DNA of 64,000 nt from Candidatus Phytoplasma vitis (GCA_023934045.1 CP097583.1:310001-374000), one strand, 5' to 3'. Positions 17,602 through 28,279 are shown, numbered from the stretch's first letter. Notes: generated by a model from the letters alone, not told the origin. Numbers and translations: made by a program.

Positions 17602-17635
17602 AAAAAAGAAAACCTTATTAAGGGTTTTCTTTTTT
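17602..17635 (-). terminator. Rho-independent terminator
   Basis: A long stem, AAAAAAGAAAACC paired with GGTTTTCTTTTTT, with T-runs in both directions. It ends the rplU-prp-rpmA-obgE-ECF transcript. Confidence 0.85.
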
Positions 17636-17739
17636 AATAAATATTATTTTAGATTATTTAAAACAATTTTATTTTATAAAAATGGAAAATTATAAAAAAA
17701 ATAACTTATATTAATCTAAAAATTATTCTAATTTAAAAA

Positions 17740-18378
17740 TTAAAATAATGATAAAAGTACTTTCTTGGTCCTATTATAAATAAAAGCACAAATAAAAGAT
17801 AATATAAATAAAGAAACAAATTTAATACAAAAAAAAACAGAACTTTCTACACGACGTAAACCAAAAATATTTGCTTTCAAATTCAAAGAATAATTTTGAT
17901 CTAAAAAAACAAATTTTATCCAAGTGATACTCAACATATAATAAAAAATAAAATGAATAATAAAAATAAAAGTTATAGAAAAATAAATTTTCAATAAAGA
18001 ATCTTTCTTTTTAGTTAAAAACAAACTAGGCAAAATTCCCCAAATAAAACCATAAGTTAAACTTAAAATAGGATTATATACATAACTAGAACGCTTATTA
18101 CAAAAAAATGCGATACCTTCTGATAAAAAAGCTCCTATAAAAGCGAAACTTTTTTTAGAATATAAAGGGATAATAAGTAAAGGAATAAAACATAAAAAAT
18201 CTACAAAAGTAGTTTTTAATATTATTTTAAAAAAAGGACCTTTAATGAATTTATTAGAAAGAATTTTTATTACAACAGATAAGCCTGATAATATAGATGC
18301 TATAATAATTTGTCTCAAAATAGATTCATAATTATTATATTTTTTTTGAATTTTATTTTTTATAAAAAAATTCTTCAT
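17740..18378 (-). CDS. ECF-type vitamin transporter S component, FolT-like
   Basis: A 212-residue, very hydrophobic protein with about six membrane segments, the size and layout of the substrate-binding (S) component of energy-coupling factor transporters. The segment NPILSLTYGFIWGILPSL resembles folate-type S components, but assignment by eye is moderate. S components capture one vitamin and work with a shared EcfA1/A2/T module, not found in this window. Its start lies inside the end of obgE (26-base overlap), so it is co-translated with obgE as the last gene of that operon. Vitamin uptake fits an intracellular parasite with reduced biosynthesis. Confidence 0.7.
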   Translation of the reverse strand: MKNFFIKNKIQKKYNNYESILRQIIIASILSGLSVVIKILSNKFIKGPFFKIILKTTFVDFLCFIPLLIIPLYSKKSFAFIGAFLSEGIAFFCNKRSSYVYNPILSLTYGFIWGILPSLFLTKKKDSLLKIYFSITFIFIIHFIFYYMLSITWIKFVFLDQNYSLNLKANIFGLRRVESSVFFCIKFVSLFILSFICAFIYNRTKKVLLSLF

Positions 18379-19636
18379 TTACTAATTCAAAAACATAATC
18401 ACAAATTTTAACTTTGTCTTTATCTTTCATACCTTTTTGTTTTAATTCTTTTTCTATTCCTATTTTTTTCAATGAATAAGAAAACTTTTTTAGTGATTCA
18501 TAATTATTAAAATCTGTTCTATGAAACAATTTTTCTATTTTTGGCCCTTGAACTATAAAATAATTTTGTTCATCTTTATAAATATTAAATTTATCTTCAT
18601 CTTCTAAAGTAAATAATTTATAACTTTGTTGAAGATGTTTATCATCTTTATTTTTATAATTAATCAATAAATCTTTTATTTTATATATTAAAAATTCTAA
18701 ATTAAAACGATTCCAAACAGATAAAGGTACAATTTCTTTATCAACTAAATTATTTTTAAAAGAAGCTAATTTAACTTCGGCATCTGGTAAATCTATTTTA
18801 TTGAACAAAATAATTTGTGGTTTTTCTAAAATTTTAGGATTGTATTTTTTTAATTCTTCATTTAATTCGCAATATTTTTCGTAAACATCATTATGATCGG
18901 CGCTACATATATGTATTAAAACTTTACATCTTTCAATATGTTTTAAAAAATCAATTCCCATACCACGACCTAAATGAGAATCTTTGATTAAACCAGGAAT
19001 ATCAGCTACTGTAAAACTAAAATCTTTGCCACTAACTACTCCTAAAAAAGGTTTTAAAGTTGTAAAAGCATAAGAATCTGCTTTAGATTTAGCATTAGAA
19101 ATAGCAGAAATCAAAGAAGATTTACCTACATTAGGGAAACCAATTAAACCAACATCAGCTAAAACTTTTAATTCTGTCCTAATAGTTAAGCTTTCTCCTA
19201 AATCTCCTTTTTCTGCAAAAGAAGGGATTTTATTTTTAGAATTAGATAAAGAATAATTTCCTCTTCCACCTTTGCCGCCTTTTGCAATAACCAATTGAAA
19301 TCCATCTTCTAAAATTTCCCCAATAAATTCTTGATTTTCGTTATTATAAATCATTGTCCCTAAAGGGACTTTTATAAAAGAATCAGGAGCCTTAGATCCA
19401 TTTTGATTTTTACTTTTACCGTTTTCACCATTTGAAGCTTTAATTTTTCTTTGATATTGTAATTTAAATAAAGTATTAATGCCTGAATCACCTACAAAAA
19501 TAACGGAACCGCCATGGCCTCCGTTACCACCTGAAGGTCCTCCATAAGGAACATATTTTTCTCTTCTAAAAGAAACAATTCCGTTTCCACCGTTACCAGC
19601 TTTTACGAAATTGATTGCTTCATCTATAAAATTCAT
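18353..19636 (-). CDS. GTPase ObgE/CgtA
   Basis: A 427-residue ribosome-assembly GTPase of usual length. The N-terminal Obg fold is Gly-rich (GGNGIVSFRREKYVPYGGPS), and the G domain has GFPNVGKSSLI (G1), ADIPGLI (G3) and NKIDLPD (G4). The C-terminal OCT domain is present to the end. Obg acts in maturation of the 50S subunit, and the neighbours rpmA, prp and rplU are the classical partners of this gene in Firmicutes. It is 12 bases downstream of rpmA and overlaps the following ECF gene. Confidence 0.97.
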   Translation of the reverse strand: MNFIDEAINFVKAGNGGNGIVSFRREKYVPYGGPSGGNGGHGGSVIFVGDSGINTLFKLQYQRKIKASNGENGKSKNQNGSKAPDSFIKVPLGTMIYNNENQEFIGEILEDGFQLVIAKGGKGGRGNYSLSNSKNKIPSFAEKGDLGESLTIRTELKVLADVGLIGFPNVGKSSLISAISNAKSKADSYAFTTLKPFLGVVSGKDFSFTVADIPGLIKDSHLGRGMGIDFLKHIERCKVLIHICSADHNDVYEKYCELNEELKKYNPKILEKPQIILFNKIDLPDAEVKLASFKNNLVDKEIVPLSVWNRFNLEFLIYKIKDLLINYKNKDDKHLQQSYKLFTLEDEDKFNIYKDEQNYFIVQGPKIEKLFHRTDFNNYESLKKFSYSLKKIGIEKELKQKGMKDKDKVKICDYVFELVNEEFFYKK

Positions 19637-19648
19637 TTATTATTTTTT

Positions 19649-19942
19649 TTAATTAACTTTTTTTTCAACAAATTGCATAGAAACTTGTTTTTTATTTTTG
19701 TGTTTAATTTGATATTTAACTACGCCGCTAATTAAAGCGAATAAAGTATGATCTTTCCCCATACCTACATTATCGCCAGGAAATATTTTAGTTCCTCTTT
19801 GGCGGAAAATAATAGAACCTTTATGTGCGTATTGACCATCAGATAATTTAGCGCCTAACCTTTTAGAATGAGAATCGCGTCCATTACGAGTAGCACCTAC
19901 ACCTTTTTTTGTAGCAAATAATTGAATATTTAATTTTAACAT
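19649..19942 (-). CDS. Ribosomal protein L27 with cleavable N-terminus
   Basis: A 97-residue L27. The conserved core starts [14 protein letters not shown]. Before it lies the extension [10 protein letters not shown], the Firmicutes-type leader that the Prp protease removes after the FA pair to expose the functional N-terminus near the peptidyl-transferase centre. The protease gene (prp) is immediately upstream in the operon, so substrate and processing enzyme are co-expressed. Confidence 0.97.
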   Translation of the reverse strand: MLKLNIQLFATKKGVGATRNGRDSHSKRLGAKLSDGQYAHKGSIIFRQRGTKIFPGDNVGMGKDHTLFALISGVVKYQIKHKNKKQVSMQFVEKKVN

Positions 19943-19964
19943 TATAAAATACCTCTTTAATAAA

Positions 19965-20276
19965 TCAATCTTTCATTTCTTTTAAATATTTAGGATAATT
20001 TTTACTTAAATCTTTCAAATTGTATTCTAAATTTAATAATAATTTATTAATTATAGAATCAAATTTTAATAATTCAAGGGAAAAAGAACCTTTTTTTAAA
20101 GAATAATCAATATTTGATTGCAATCCAAAAATTTCAATAGCATTTATAGTTATTATGATAGCTGTCGAAACAGAAGCACAAACAATATCATGATTTTCAG
20201 GAGCATACAAAGCATGTCCTTTAATGCTTATTTTTTTTATTTTTTCAACTTCTTTAATAAAAAAATATTTAATCAT
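19965..20276 (-). CDS. Ribosomal-processing cysteine protease Prp
   Basis: A 103-residue protein of the Prp (YsxB) family. The catalytic pair is visible: His in GHALYAP and Cys in DIVCASVST. It cleaves the N-terminal leader of L27, which here carries the matching site (LFA-TKKG). It sits between rplU (7-base gap) and rpmA (22-base gap), the canonical position. Confidence 0.93.
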   Translation of the reverse strand: MIKYFFIKEVEKIKKISIKGHALYAPENHDIVCASVSTAIIITINAIEIFGLQSNIDYSLKKGSFSLELLKFDSIINKLLLNLEYNLKDLSKNYPKYLKEMKD

Positions 20277-20283
20277 ATCGAAC

Positions 20284-20601
20284 TTAAAAAATAATTTTAG
20301 TAATTAACAATTTAGTATATAACTGTCTATGACCTTGTTTTAAACGATATTTCTTTTTTTTTTTGTATTTGAAAACAATAATTTTTTTTGCTTTACCTTG
20401 TTTAATTACTTGAGCTTCTATTTTAGCGCCATTTACAAATGGAGTTCCTAAAACGCTTTTATTTTTTTCATTATCTTCTATAGCTAAAACTTGATCAAAA
20501 ACATGTTTTTGATCTACTTCAAGAGATAATTTTTCAACAAAAACTTCTTGACCTTCACATATTTTTAATTGTTTATTTCCGACTTTAACAATAGCAAACA
20601 T
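20284..20601 (-). CDS. Ribosomal protein L21
   Basis: A 105-residue L21 of usual length, starting [11 protein letters not shown] and ending with the basic [16 protein letters not shown] segment that binds 23S rRNA. First gene of the rplU-prp-rpmA-obgE-ECF operon. The 210 bases upstream are AT-rich; I cannot recognise an L21 leader structure in them. Confidence 0.97.
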   Translation of the reverse strand: MFAIVKVGNKQLKICEGQEVFVEKLSLEVDQKHVFDQVLAIEDNEKNKSVLGTPFVNGAKIEAQVIKQGKAKKIIVFKYKKKKKYRLKQGHRQLYTKLLITKIIF

Positions 20602-20811
20602 AAATAAATACCTATAATTCTTTCTAATTAATGATTTTAGTAATTTGTAAATAATTTTTTATTAAGAAAAAACAAAAAGAGAATAAACAAAAAATGATAT
20701 TTAATTTTTTCTACATAATATATAAAATATTATATAATATAAAATACAAAAATTTATATTATTAATAAATTAAATATATTAATTAATATATTCGTTTGAT
20801 ATTATTTAAAA

Positions 20812-21744
20812 TTAATCTTTTTTATTTGAATTTTCTTTATTTTTTAATAAATAACGATTATTTTTATTTAGACTACACTCTAAAGAACAACTACCTAAAT
20901 ACTTCATTTCATTTTCTTCACTGCATAAAATTTGTTTATTACAACTAGGATTTCCGCAATTGATATATCTTTCACAAGGTTTTTGATCAAAAAAATCTCT
21001 TCCTACTATAATATTTTCTTTTTTGTTAACTTGGGCGGCTATTCTTTGATCAAAAACATAAACTTGACCATCAAATAATTGACCTTGAACTTCTGGTTCT
21101 TGACTATATTTAATAATGCCGCCTTTTAATTGATAAACTTCATTCAATCCTTTAGAGCGTAATAAAATAGATGCTTTTTCACAACGAACTCCACCAGTAC
21201 AATAAGTTAAAACTTTTTTATTTTTTAAAAAAGATAAATTTTTTTCTGCCCATTCTGGAAAATCACGAAAATTACTAATTTTAGGGTTAATAGAATTTCT
21301 AAAATGACCTAAATTATATTCATAATCATTTCGAACATCTAAAACAACTACATCTTCTTCTTTTAACGTTTGAAAAAATTTTTTAGGTTCTAAATAATTA
21401 TCAGGATTACTTTCAGGAAATAAATCTTTATCCAATTTCAAAGCTACTATTTCTTTTCTTACTTTGATAGATAATCTAGGAAATACATGTTTATGATATG
21501 TATCTATTTTAAAATCAATGTTTTCGAAACCTTTTATTTTTTTTAAATATTCCATGTATGTTTCGATATCTTCTTTTAATCCTGACAAAGTCCCATTAAT
21601 TCCTTCAGAAGAAATAATAATTCTTCCTAAAAGACCTAATTTTTGACAATAATTCCAATGTTCTTCTTTAAATTTTTCAGGGTCTTTAATATGAGTATAA
21701 TTATAAAATAAAATAATTAAATAATTTTCTTTTTTACTAGACAT
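20812..21744 (-). CDS. tRNA uridine(34) hydroxylase TrhO (rhodanese family)
   Basis: A 310-residue protein. The N-terminal UPF0176 domain (LLGRIIISSEGINGTLSG) is followed by a rhodanese domain with the active-site loop YCTGGVRCEKA, whose first Cys is the catalytic one, and a Cys-rich C-terminal segment (CGNPSCNKQILCSEE, CSLEC). The family makes 5-hydroxyuridine at tRNA position 34. Single-gene unit: 200 bases separate it from the ECF gene and about 210 from rplU. An upstream minus-strand TTGTAT/TATACA pair near 21820-21850 is a possible promoter. Confidence 0.93.
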   Translation of the reverse strand: MSSKKENYLIILFYNYTHIKDPEKFKEEHWNYCQKLGLLGRIIISSEGINGTLSGLKEDIETYMEYLKKIKGFENIDFKIDTYHKHVFPRLSIKVRKEIVALKLDKDLFPESNPDNYLEPKKFFQTLKEEDVVVLDVRNDYEYNLGHFRNSINPKISNFRDFPEWAEKNLSFLKNKKVLTYCTGGVRCEKASILLRSKGLNEVYQLKGGIIKYSQEPEVQGQLFDGQVYVFDQRIAAQVNKKENIIVGRDFFDQKPCERYINCGNPSCNKQILCSEENEMKYLGSCSLECSLNKNNRYLLKNKENSNKKD

Positions 21745-21940
21745 TTTAAGAACTAAAATTCCTTATCTTAAAAAAATTTAGATATTATAAAATTTTTTTA
21801 AATTTAAAAATATAAATTTATTGTATAAACGCTATATTCATTATAATACAAAAAAGTAATTCTAAAAGCAAAATTTTTATTTAATAAAAAATAAATAAAA
21901 ATATTTAAATTTGATAAAAAAGTAATTTAAAATTTTAAAT

Positions 21941-22534
21941 TTATTTATCAAAAATATCTTTTAATCGATTTTTTAAATAAAAAGCGCAAAAACCTCCTAA
22001 AAAAAAATTAGTTATGAAAGAAGTTAAATTGAATAATAAAGCCGAAATCAAAATATTTTGTTCTGAAATATTTTTTTCTATTAATAACTCTCTATAAATA
22101 AAAATACTAGATAAAGAAGTAGATAACATTCTTAAAAAATTAATTAATAAAAAACACAAAAAAAATTTTTTTATTATTTGATGATTTTTTTTATAAAAAC
22201 ATAATCCTGAAAGACTAATAATTAAATTAGGTAATATGTAATCCAAAAGAATAGAAAAAAAAATTTGAGTATTATTAAAATTTAAACTTTGGGCTAAAAT
22301 TGCGAAAGAATAAAAACTTCTTGTTAAATGCCAAAGAGTATAAAAAATACAAATAATCAAGCCGTTTAAAAAACCTAAAAAATAGCCTCCTAAAAAAAGA
22401 ATAACTAAAGTTAATTTAAAAAATTTTATTTGAAAAATTGAAAAAAAAATATCAATTAATATTGATATACTAATGAAAAAAGAAGTAACGATTATTTTAT
22501 ATAAAGAAGTTTTTTGCACAAATAAAAACCTCAA
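21941..22534 (-). CDS. ECF-type vitamin transporter S component, ThiT-like
   Basis: A 197-residue hydrophobic protein with about six membrane segments. The segments GGYFLGFLNGL and LLDYILPNLIISLSGL resemble the thiamine S component ThiT. It would bind the vitamin and dock on a shared ECF module encoded elsewhere. Last gene of the lysS-dnaE-membrane protein-ECF run, 53 bases after its neighbour. The substrate is inferred from similarity by eye only. Confidence 0.75.
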   Translation of the reverse strand: MRFLFVQKTSLYKIIVTSFFISISILIDIFFSIFQIKFFKLTLVILFLGGYFLGFLNGLIICIFYTLWHLTRSFYSFAILAQSLNFNNTQIFFSILLDYILPNLIISLSGLCFYKKNHQIIKKFFLCFLLINFLRMLSTSLSSIFIYRELLIEKNISEQNILISALLFNLTSFITNFFLGGFCAFYLKNRLKDIFDK

Positions 22535-22587
22535 GAAGAATATTTTTTAATAATTCTTCTTTTTCTATTAATTTAATTTTTTAATTT

Positions 22588-23040
22588 TCAAAAAAATATT
22601 TTTCCAGAAAAAACAAATTCTAAAAAATAAATAATGGAAGGAATTCCGATCGCAATCCAAATACCAATACAAGCTCCTATCAAAGTTCCTAAACTAATCC
22701 CGTTAAATCCTTTTTTTAAAACCAATAGAACAACAAAAATAATAATACCGATAAACATTCCTTTAAAATTAATAAAGCTTTGTTCCGTTATTTCTGAATT
22801 GTTATTTTTTTTGTCTTGAAATTTTTCAATTTTTTCTGTATTTTTAAAAATATCCGAAACATTTTTAAATCCATTATTATCTGTCCAAATTGTTCTCTTT
22901 TCAACATTAAAAGAGGCTGTAAAATAAAAAAATATAAAACCTAAAATAATAATTAAAAGACGAAAATATTTATTTTTAAGAGAACAATTAGGAACAATTT
23001 TATCTTTAAAAAATAAAGTTAATTTCTTACATAAAGTCAT
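22588..23040 (-). CDS. Hypothetical membrane protein
   Basis: A 150-residue protein with three predicted membrane segments (about residues 26-44, 95-110 and 117-143); the loop between the first two is charged and contains WTDNNGFKNVSDIF. No family recognised. It sits between dnaE (54-base gap) and the ThiT-like gene (53-base gap) on the same strand, so it is probably co-transcribed with them. Confidence 0.7.
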   Translation of the reverse strand: MTLCKKLTLFFKDKIVPNCSLKNKYFRLLIIILGFIFFYFTASFNVEKRTIWTDNNGFKNVSDIFKNTEKIEKFQDKKNNNSEITEQSFINFKGMFIGIIIFVVLLVLKKGFNGISLGTLIGACIGIWIAIGIPSIIYFLEFVFSGKIFF

Positions 23041-23094
23041 TAATGATATTTTCCTATTTCTATAATTTTTGATATATTATATTTCAATAATATA

Positions 23095-25794
23095 TTAATT
23101 TAGAATAACATTTAAATCAAAACCAAAAATTCTATAAATTTCTTTTCTTAAATATTCTTCTGGTAATTCATCTAATATAATTTCTTTTTTAAAAGAAAGC
23201 AAATATTGTTCATGTTCTAAATAATCTAAATTAGCTTCATTTAATAAAGTGTTTTTATTTAAACCAAAATCATCAAAAATACCCGATAAAACTAAATCTT
23301 TTAATAAATCATTATTTAAAACTTTTTGACATCTATTTTTAAAATCAAAAAAATTAACAAATTTTTTTTTCATTCTTTCATTTATAAAAAATGAAGCTAT
23401 TTCATTATTTACGTTTCTAATCAAAGTCAAAGGCAATAAAAGTTTTTCTTTTGATAATTTATAATCAATATCACTAATAAAAATATTAGGAGCGATAATT
23501 TTAATTTCATTTGTGTTTTTTATTTTTTTTAATAACATTTCTTTATCAAAAGGAATATTTTGATGTTCATTTAAAATAACTGTTAAAAAAGGAACAAGAA
23601 AATGTGTTTTCAAATAAGCCATACGATAACTAATTAAAGAATAAGACACACTATGACTTTTATTAAAACTATAATTAGAAAATTTTAAAATATAATCATA
23701 AATTTGATTCGCTAATTGTTCAGAATGACCTTTTTGTTTACTCCGTTTTACAAATTCTGATTTAATTGAATTTTTGTCATTATCTGAAATAACTTTTTGA
23801 ATGATATATTTCATGAAAATTTCTGCTTCACCGAAATCATAACCAGCAAAAGAAACAGATATTTCCATTATTTGTTCTTGATATAAAATAATTCCATATG
23901 TATTTTTTAAAATGTGTTCTATATAATTATAAACTGATTTTTCAATTAAAAAATTTTTTTCTTCATGTTTGTTGCGACAATAATCATTAATATAATTTAT
24001 TTGTCCTGGTCTATTCAAAGCTAAAACAGCATTCAAATCTTCAAAATTTTGAGGTTTAATTTTTCTTAAGACCTGTTTAGCTGCTGGAGATTCTAATTGA
24101 AAAATATATTCTGTATCTCCTTTTTGTAATAATTGATATGTTTGAAGGTCATTTAAAGGTAATTGTTCCCAAGATATTTTTTCTTCTCTATTTTTGTTAA
24201 TTTCTTTTACAATTTTATCAATTAAAGATAAACTTTTCAAACTTAATAAATCTATTTTGGATAAACCTATCTTTTCTAAATAATTAGCATCTAATTGAGT
24301 TTGATATTTAAAAGGAGAGTTAATATGAGGATTTTTTTGAATCGGAATATTTTCTAATAAATTTTTATTACTGATAATAACACCTGCCGGATGTGTTCCT
24401 GTAAATTGAGGTATTCCTTCTAATTGAGAAAGAATTTGAATTTGTTTTGGATCAGGCTCATTGGATTTTAAATTTTTTTTAAGATAATTAACATAATTAG
24501 TATTTCTAATAAAAGATTTAATAGTTAAAGTGTTAAAAGTGATTATATTAGCAGTATAATGTTCTCCATATTTTTCATAAATATATTTTAAAATAATATT
24601 TATTTTATCATCTGGAAAATCTAAATCAATATCTGGTTTTTTATTTCTTTTAGGATTCAAAAACCTTTCAAAAAGAAGATTATAATATAGAGGATCTGCT
24701 TCTGTAATACCTAAACAAAAACAAACTAAAGAACCAGGAGACGAACCTCTTCCAGAACCTAAAAGAATTTTTTTTTCTCTTGTATATCTTACTATATCAA
24801 AAACAATTAAAAAATAATCTTCATAATGCATATCTTTGATAATTTTTAATTCTTTTTTTAATCTCTCTAAATAAAGAGGAAATTGAGGAGAAGAAGCAGA
24901 AATTTTTTTTCTTAAAAAAACATTTGTTATTTCTTCTAAATATGTAAAAGAATTTTTTTCAGAAGATTCTTTCCATATAGGAAGTCCAACGTCAGAAGCA
25001 AAAAGTTTATTATATTGAATTTTATCAATGAAAGAATTTAAATCTAGAAAACATTCTCGATAATCATTATCATTATAATAAGAATTATATTTATTTTGAA
25101 TTTCTTTTAGATTCAAAAATTGAAAAGACATTTTTTCTTCTGAAGAAACTGGAGAATATTTTAAAGGATTATTTAATTCAAATAATAATTTATGCCCTTC
25201 TTCTTGTTCGATTTCTAAAAAATTAGTTTTATGAGCTGGAACTACAAAAATTTTTAATTTTTTCATTAAAGATAAAAAACTATCAGCAAATATTTCTAAA
25301 CGTTTTGATTGTAAAGACAAACCAAAAAAGACAAAATTTAAATTATTTTTTAATTGAGTAAAAATTTTTTCTATCAATATCCAATCATTTATATTAGAAA
25401 GTTCAAAATCTACATTAGATACAATAAAAAAAAGACCTTCTTGAAATTTTTTTAAAACTTTTAAAGTAATATTTTCTTGTTTGGTTTTAATTAAATTAGA
25501 TATTTTAATTAAATTATTAATTCCTATATCATTTGAAGCATAAATCAAAAAATTAATTATTTTATCTTTATCAATAATTTCTTTTAAAGATAAAAATACT
25601 TTAATTCCTAGGATAGGTTTAATCTTATTTTTTTGACAAAGTTCGACGAAATTAACCATTCCATGCAAATTTTCATGATCGCTTAAAGCTAAAAATTGAT
25701 ATTGATTTTCTTTTGCTTTTTTTACTAGCGATTCTAATGAAGGAATACTTTCCATAATACTATAAAAACTTTGAAGATAAAAAACACCTATCAT
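23095..25794 (-). CDS. DNA polymerase III alpha subunit DnaE (short form)
   Basis: An 899-residue C-family polymerase, shorter than typical DnaE (about 1100-1160). The polymerase core is clear: GSGRGSSPGSLVCF and the two catalytic Asp in KPDIDLDFPDD, then FNKSHSVSYSLISYRMAY. In the N-terminal PHP domain the usual first metal motif (HxH) reads YLQSFYS, so two of its His ligands are missing, while LSDHENLHG keeps part of the second motif; the PHP domain is probably inactive. The C-terminal OB and tau-binding region appears reduced. Mollicutes normally also have PolC (not in this window), with DnaE in a supporting role. It lies 64 bases after lysS. Confidence 0.92.
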   Translation of the reverse strand: MIGVFYLQSFYSIMESIPSLESLVKKAKENQYQFLALSDHENLHGMVNFVELCQKNKIKPILGIKVFLSLKEIIDKDKIINFLIYASNDIGINNLIKISNLIKTKQENITLKVLKKFQEGLFFIVSNVDFELSNINDWILIEKIFTQLKNNLNFVFFGLSLQSKRLEIFADSFLSLMKKLKIFVVPAHKTNFLEIEQEEGHKLLFELNNPLKYSPVSSEEKMSFQFLNLKEIQNKYNSYYNDNDYRECFLDLNSFIDKIQYNKLFASDVGLPIWKESSEKNSFTYLEEITNVFLRKKISASSPQFPLYLERLKKELKIIKDMHYEDYFLIVFDIVRYTREKKILLGSGRGSSPGSLVCFCLGITEADPLYYNLLFERFLNPKRNKKPDIDLDFPDDKINIILKYIYEKYGEHYTANIITFNTLTIKSFIRNTNYVNYLKKNLKSNEPDPKQIQILSQLEGIPQFTGTHPAGVIISNKNLLENIPIQKNPHINSPFKYQTQLDANYLEKIGLSKIDLLSLKSLSLIDKIVKEINKNREEKISWEQLPLNDLQTYQLLQKGDTEYIFQLESPAAKQVLRKIKPQNFEDLNAVLALNRPGQINYINDYCRNKHEEKNFLIEKSVYNYIEHILKNTYGIILYQEQIMEISVSFAGYDFGEAEIFMKYIIQKVISDNDKNSIKSEFVKRSKQKGHSEQLANQIYDYILKFSNYSFNKSHSVSYSLISYRMAYLKTHFLVPFLTVILNEHQNIPFDKEMLLKKIKNTNEIKIIAPNIFISDIDYKLSKEKLLLPLTLIRNVNNEIASFFINERMKKKFVNFFDFKNRCQKVLNNDLLKDLVLSGIFDDFGLNKNTLLNEANLDYLEHEQYLLSFKKEIILDELPEEYLRKEIYRIFGFDLNVILN

Positions 25795-25858
25795 TTCGAA
25801 ACCTCTAATGACATAAATTTTTTTATAATTTCAAAATAAAAAGAATTTTAAATATCTT

Positions 25859-27355
25859 TCATTTTTTGATTTTTTTATTGTTAGAGAAATGTGGGAATAA
25901 AATAACATCTCTAATATTAGAAGTATTAGTTAACAACATAACCAAACGATCTATTCCTAAACCCAAGCCTCCTGTTGGTGGCATTCCATATTCTAAAGCT
26001 TCGATAAAATCTTGATCTAATTCTTCAGATTCGCTATTTCCTAATTGTCTTTCTAATAATTGTTCTTGAAAACGTTTTTCTTGTTCTATAGGATCGTTTA
26101 ACTCAGAAAAAGCATTAACTAATTCTTTCCCAGCTATAAATAATTCGAATCTATCAACAAATGCTTCATTTTCAATATTTTTTTGAGCCAAAGGACTTAC
26201 TTCATAAGGGTAATTATAAATAAAAGTTGGTTGAATTAAATTCTTTTCAACAAATTCTTCAAAAAAAGAAACTATAATATGGCCTTTAGTATGAAATGAT
26301 TTGACTTCGATATTATTTTCTTGAGCTAATTTTTTGCATTGTTCTAAAGTCATTTCTTGACGAAAATCAATACCTGTTTTTGTTTTAATTATATCAATCA
26401 TATCAAATTTATCAAATTTATTAAAATTAATCAAATGTTCTTGATAATCAAAATCTAAGCGTCCTAAAACTTCCATACAAATCTCTTTTAAACAAGATTC
26501 AGTTAATTCCATAATATCTTTCATATTTGCATAAGCTAAATATGCTTCTATTGTTGTAAATTCTGGATTATGAGTGGCATCAATTCCTTCATTTCGGAAA
26601 ACTCTACCTATTTCATAAACAGCATTTATCCCACCGACTATTAATTTTTTTAATGGTATTTCTGTAGCTATTCTTAAATAAAAATTAGATTCTAAGGCGT
26701 TATGATAAGTGATAAAAGGTTTAGCTGCTGCTCCACCAAAAATAGAATGTAAGATAGGCGTTTCTACTTCTAAAAAACCTTTATTATCAAAAAAATTTCT
26801 AATAATTTTTATTATTTTTGTTCTTATAAGAAATTTTTTTCTAGTTTCGGAGTTAATAATAAGATCGATATATCTTTTTTTTCTGATATACTCTTTATCT
26901 TTTAAACCTTTGTATTTATCTGGTAAAGGCATTAAACTTTTACTTAAATGAACTAAATCAAAAGCTTTGACACTTAATACTCCAGTTTTAGTTTTGAATA
27001 AATAACCTGTAACTCCTACAATATCACCTAAATCTATTTTTTGATAAATATGAAAAGCTTTTTCAGAAACTAATTTTTTATTTAAATAAATTTGAATAGA
27101 ATCATCAAAATTTTGTAAAAGAAAAAAACCTGCTTTGCCTTGACTTCTATTAGTAACAATTCTACCTGCGATATCGACTTTAATCTCTTTTACAGATAAT
27201 TCATCATGACTATAAGATTCGTATTTATTTAATATATCTAAAATATTATTTTTAACATCGAAATAATTACGAAAGGGTTCTACATTTAATTTTTTTAATT
27301 CTTCTATTTTGTTTCTTCTAATAACATATTGTTCTGTTTTTTTTTTTATAGTCAT
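25859..27355 (-). CDS. Lysyl-tRNA synthetase, class II
   Basis: A 498-residue enzyme charging tRNA-Lys. The N-terminal anticodon-binding OB domain ([19 protein letters not shown]) is followed by the class II core with motif 2 ([19 protein letters not shown]) and motif 3 ([16 protein letters not shown]). Length and motifs are complete. Probably the first gene of the lysS-dnaE-22588-21941 run; the 280 bases upstream separate it from rnpB. Confidence 0.97.
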   Translation of the reverse strand: MTIKKKTEQYVIRRNKIEELKKLNVEPFRNYFDVKNNILDILNKYESYSHDELSVKEIKVDIAGRIVTNRSQGKAGFFLLQNFDDSIQIYLNKKLVSEKAFHIYQKIDLGDIVGVTGYLFKTKTGVLSVKAFDLVHLSKSLMPLPDKYKGLKDKEYIRKKRYIDLIINSETRKKFLIRTKIIKIIRNFFDNKGFLEVETPILHSIFGGAAAKPFITYHNALESNFYLRIATEIPLKKLIVGGINAVYEIGRVFRNEGIDATHNPEFTTIEAYLAYANMKDIMELTESCLKEICMEVLGRLDFDYQEHLINFNKFDKFDMIDIIKTKTGIDFRQEMTLEQCKKLAQENNIEVKSFHTKGHIIVSFFEEFVEKNLIQPTFIYNYPYEVSPLAQKNIENEAFVDRFELFIAGKELVNAFSELNDPIEQEKRFQEQLLERQLGNSESEELDQDFIEALEYGMPPTGGLGLGIDRLVMLLTNTSNIRDVILFPHFSNNKKIKK

Positions 27356-27602
27356 AAAATTTATTAATAACCTTTTTTTATTTTTTTAATAAAAATAATG
27401 CATTTGAATATATTATATTATTTATATTTTTTTATTTAATTATTTGTTAAATTAAAAAATTGAAATAATTATAGCTTTTATTTATTAAAAAAATAAAGAT
27501 AATTTTTTTAATAAATAAAATTCAAATATCTATTCATACTACAATTATAAATTATAATATATTAATTTGTAATTATTTTATATTTAATTCTAAATAAACA
27601 AA

Positions 27603-27629
27603 AAAAGAATCTTTTAAAAAAGATTCTAT
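27603..27629 (-). terminator. Terminator of rnpB
   Basis: The stem GAATCTTTT/AAAAGATTC followed by a T-run on the minus strand, directly after the 3' end of the RNase P RNA. Confidence 0.85.
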
Positions 27630-27632
27630 TTT

Positions 27633-28076
27633 AAAAAATAACACGAATAAGCCATGTTCTGTTCTTGCTTTGTATAAAAACAAGTGTGATCATTTATCTC
27701 TACTTTTATTTCTAAAAATAGTATAAAAACCAATTATGAAAATTTATATTAGGAAAAACTGATTTTTATATGCTCCTACCATAATTTTGGATTGTTAGCT
27801 TGAGGGGTTTACCGCGTTTCACTTAATTATTTCTAATTAACTCGTCTCTGTGGCACTTTATTTTTTATTTTCATAAACTTTATTATAAATAATATATAAT
27901 ATGTCTTTAGAATTTAAAAAGCCGTTGCTTGAAAAATTTCAAACACCTTAAGTTATTTTTTTCTTAAGCACAAACACTACATGCTTTCCTAAAAACATGT
28001 GCTAACATGGACTTTCCTAAACTTAATTTTATAACTTGAATAAAATTAAACTTCGATCACCACTTTGTTATTTTTT
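27633..28076 (-). ncRNA. RNase P RNA (type B)
   Basis: The catalytic RNA of tRNA 5' maturation. On the minus strand the conserved blocks appear in order: AGGAAAGTCCATG (28007-28019), the GTAGTGTTTGTGC element, GTGCCACAGAGACGAG, GTGAAACGCGGTAAACCCCT, and near the 3' end ACAGAACATGGCTTATTCGT. The layout matches Bacillus-type (B) RNase P RNA. The two ends can pair (AAAATAACA with TGTTATTTT) to form helix P1, which sets the approximate boundaries. The RNA is very AU-rich outside the core. Confidence 0.95.
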
Positions 28077-28279
28077 AACAATAATATTTTAACAAAAATT
28101 TATACAAAAAACTATTTAATTTTTAATTATTGTAATTTTAATTATATAATGACAAATAAAAAAATTAAAAATAAAATCTAAATAAAAAAATAATACAAAG
28201 GTTATCAAAAAACCATTTTTATATTCCATCTTATTATTTTTTATATTTTTTAAAATATACTTATATTTTTTTATTCATT

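Noticed and set aside
20602-20811. L21 leader structure upstream of rplU
   Set aside because: The region is too AT-rich and shows no convincing conserved stem by eye.
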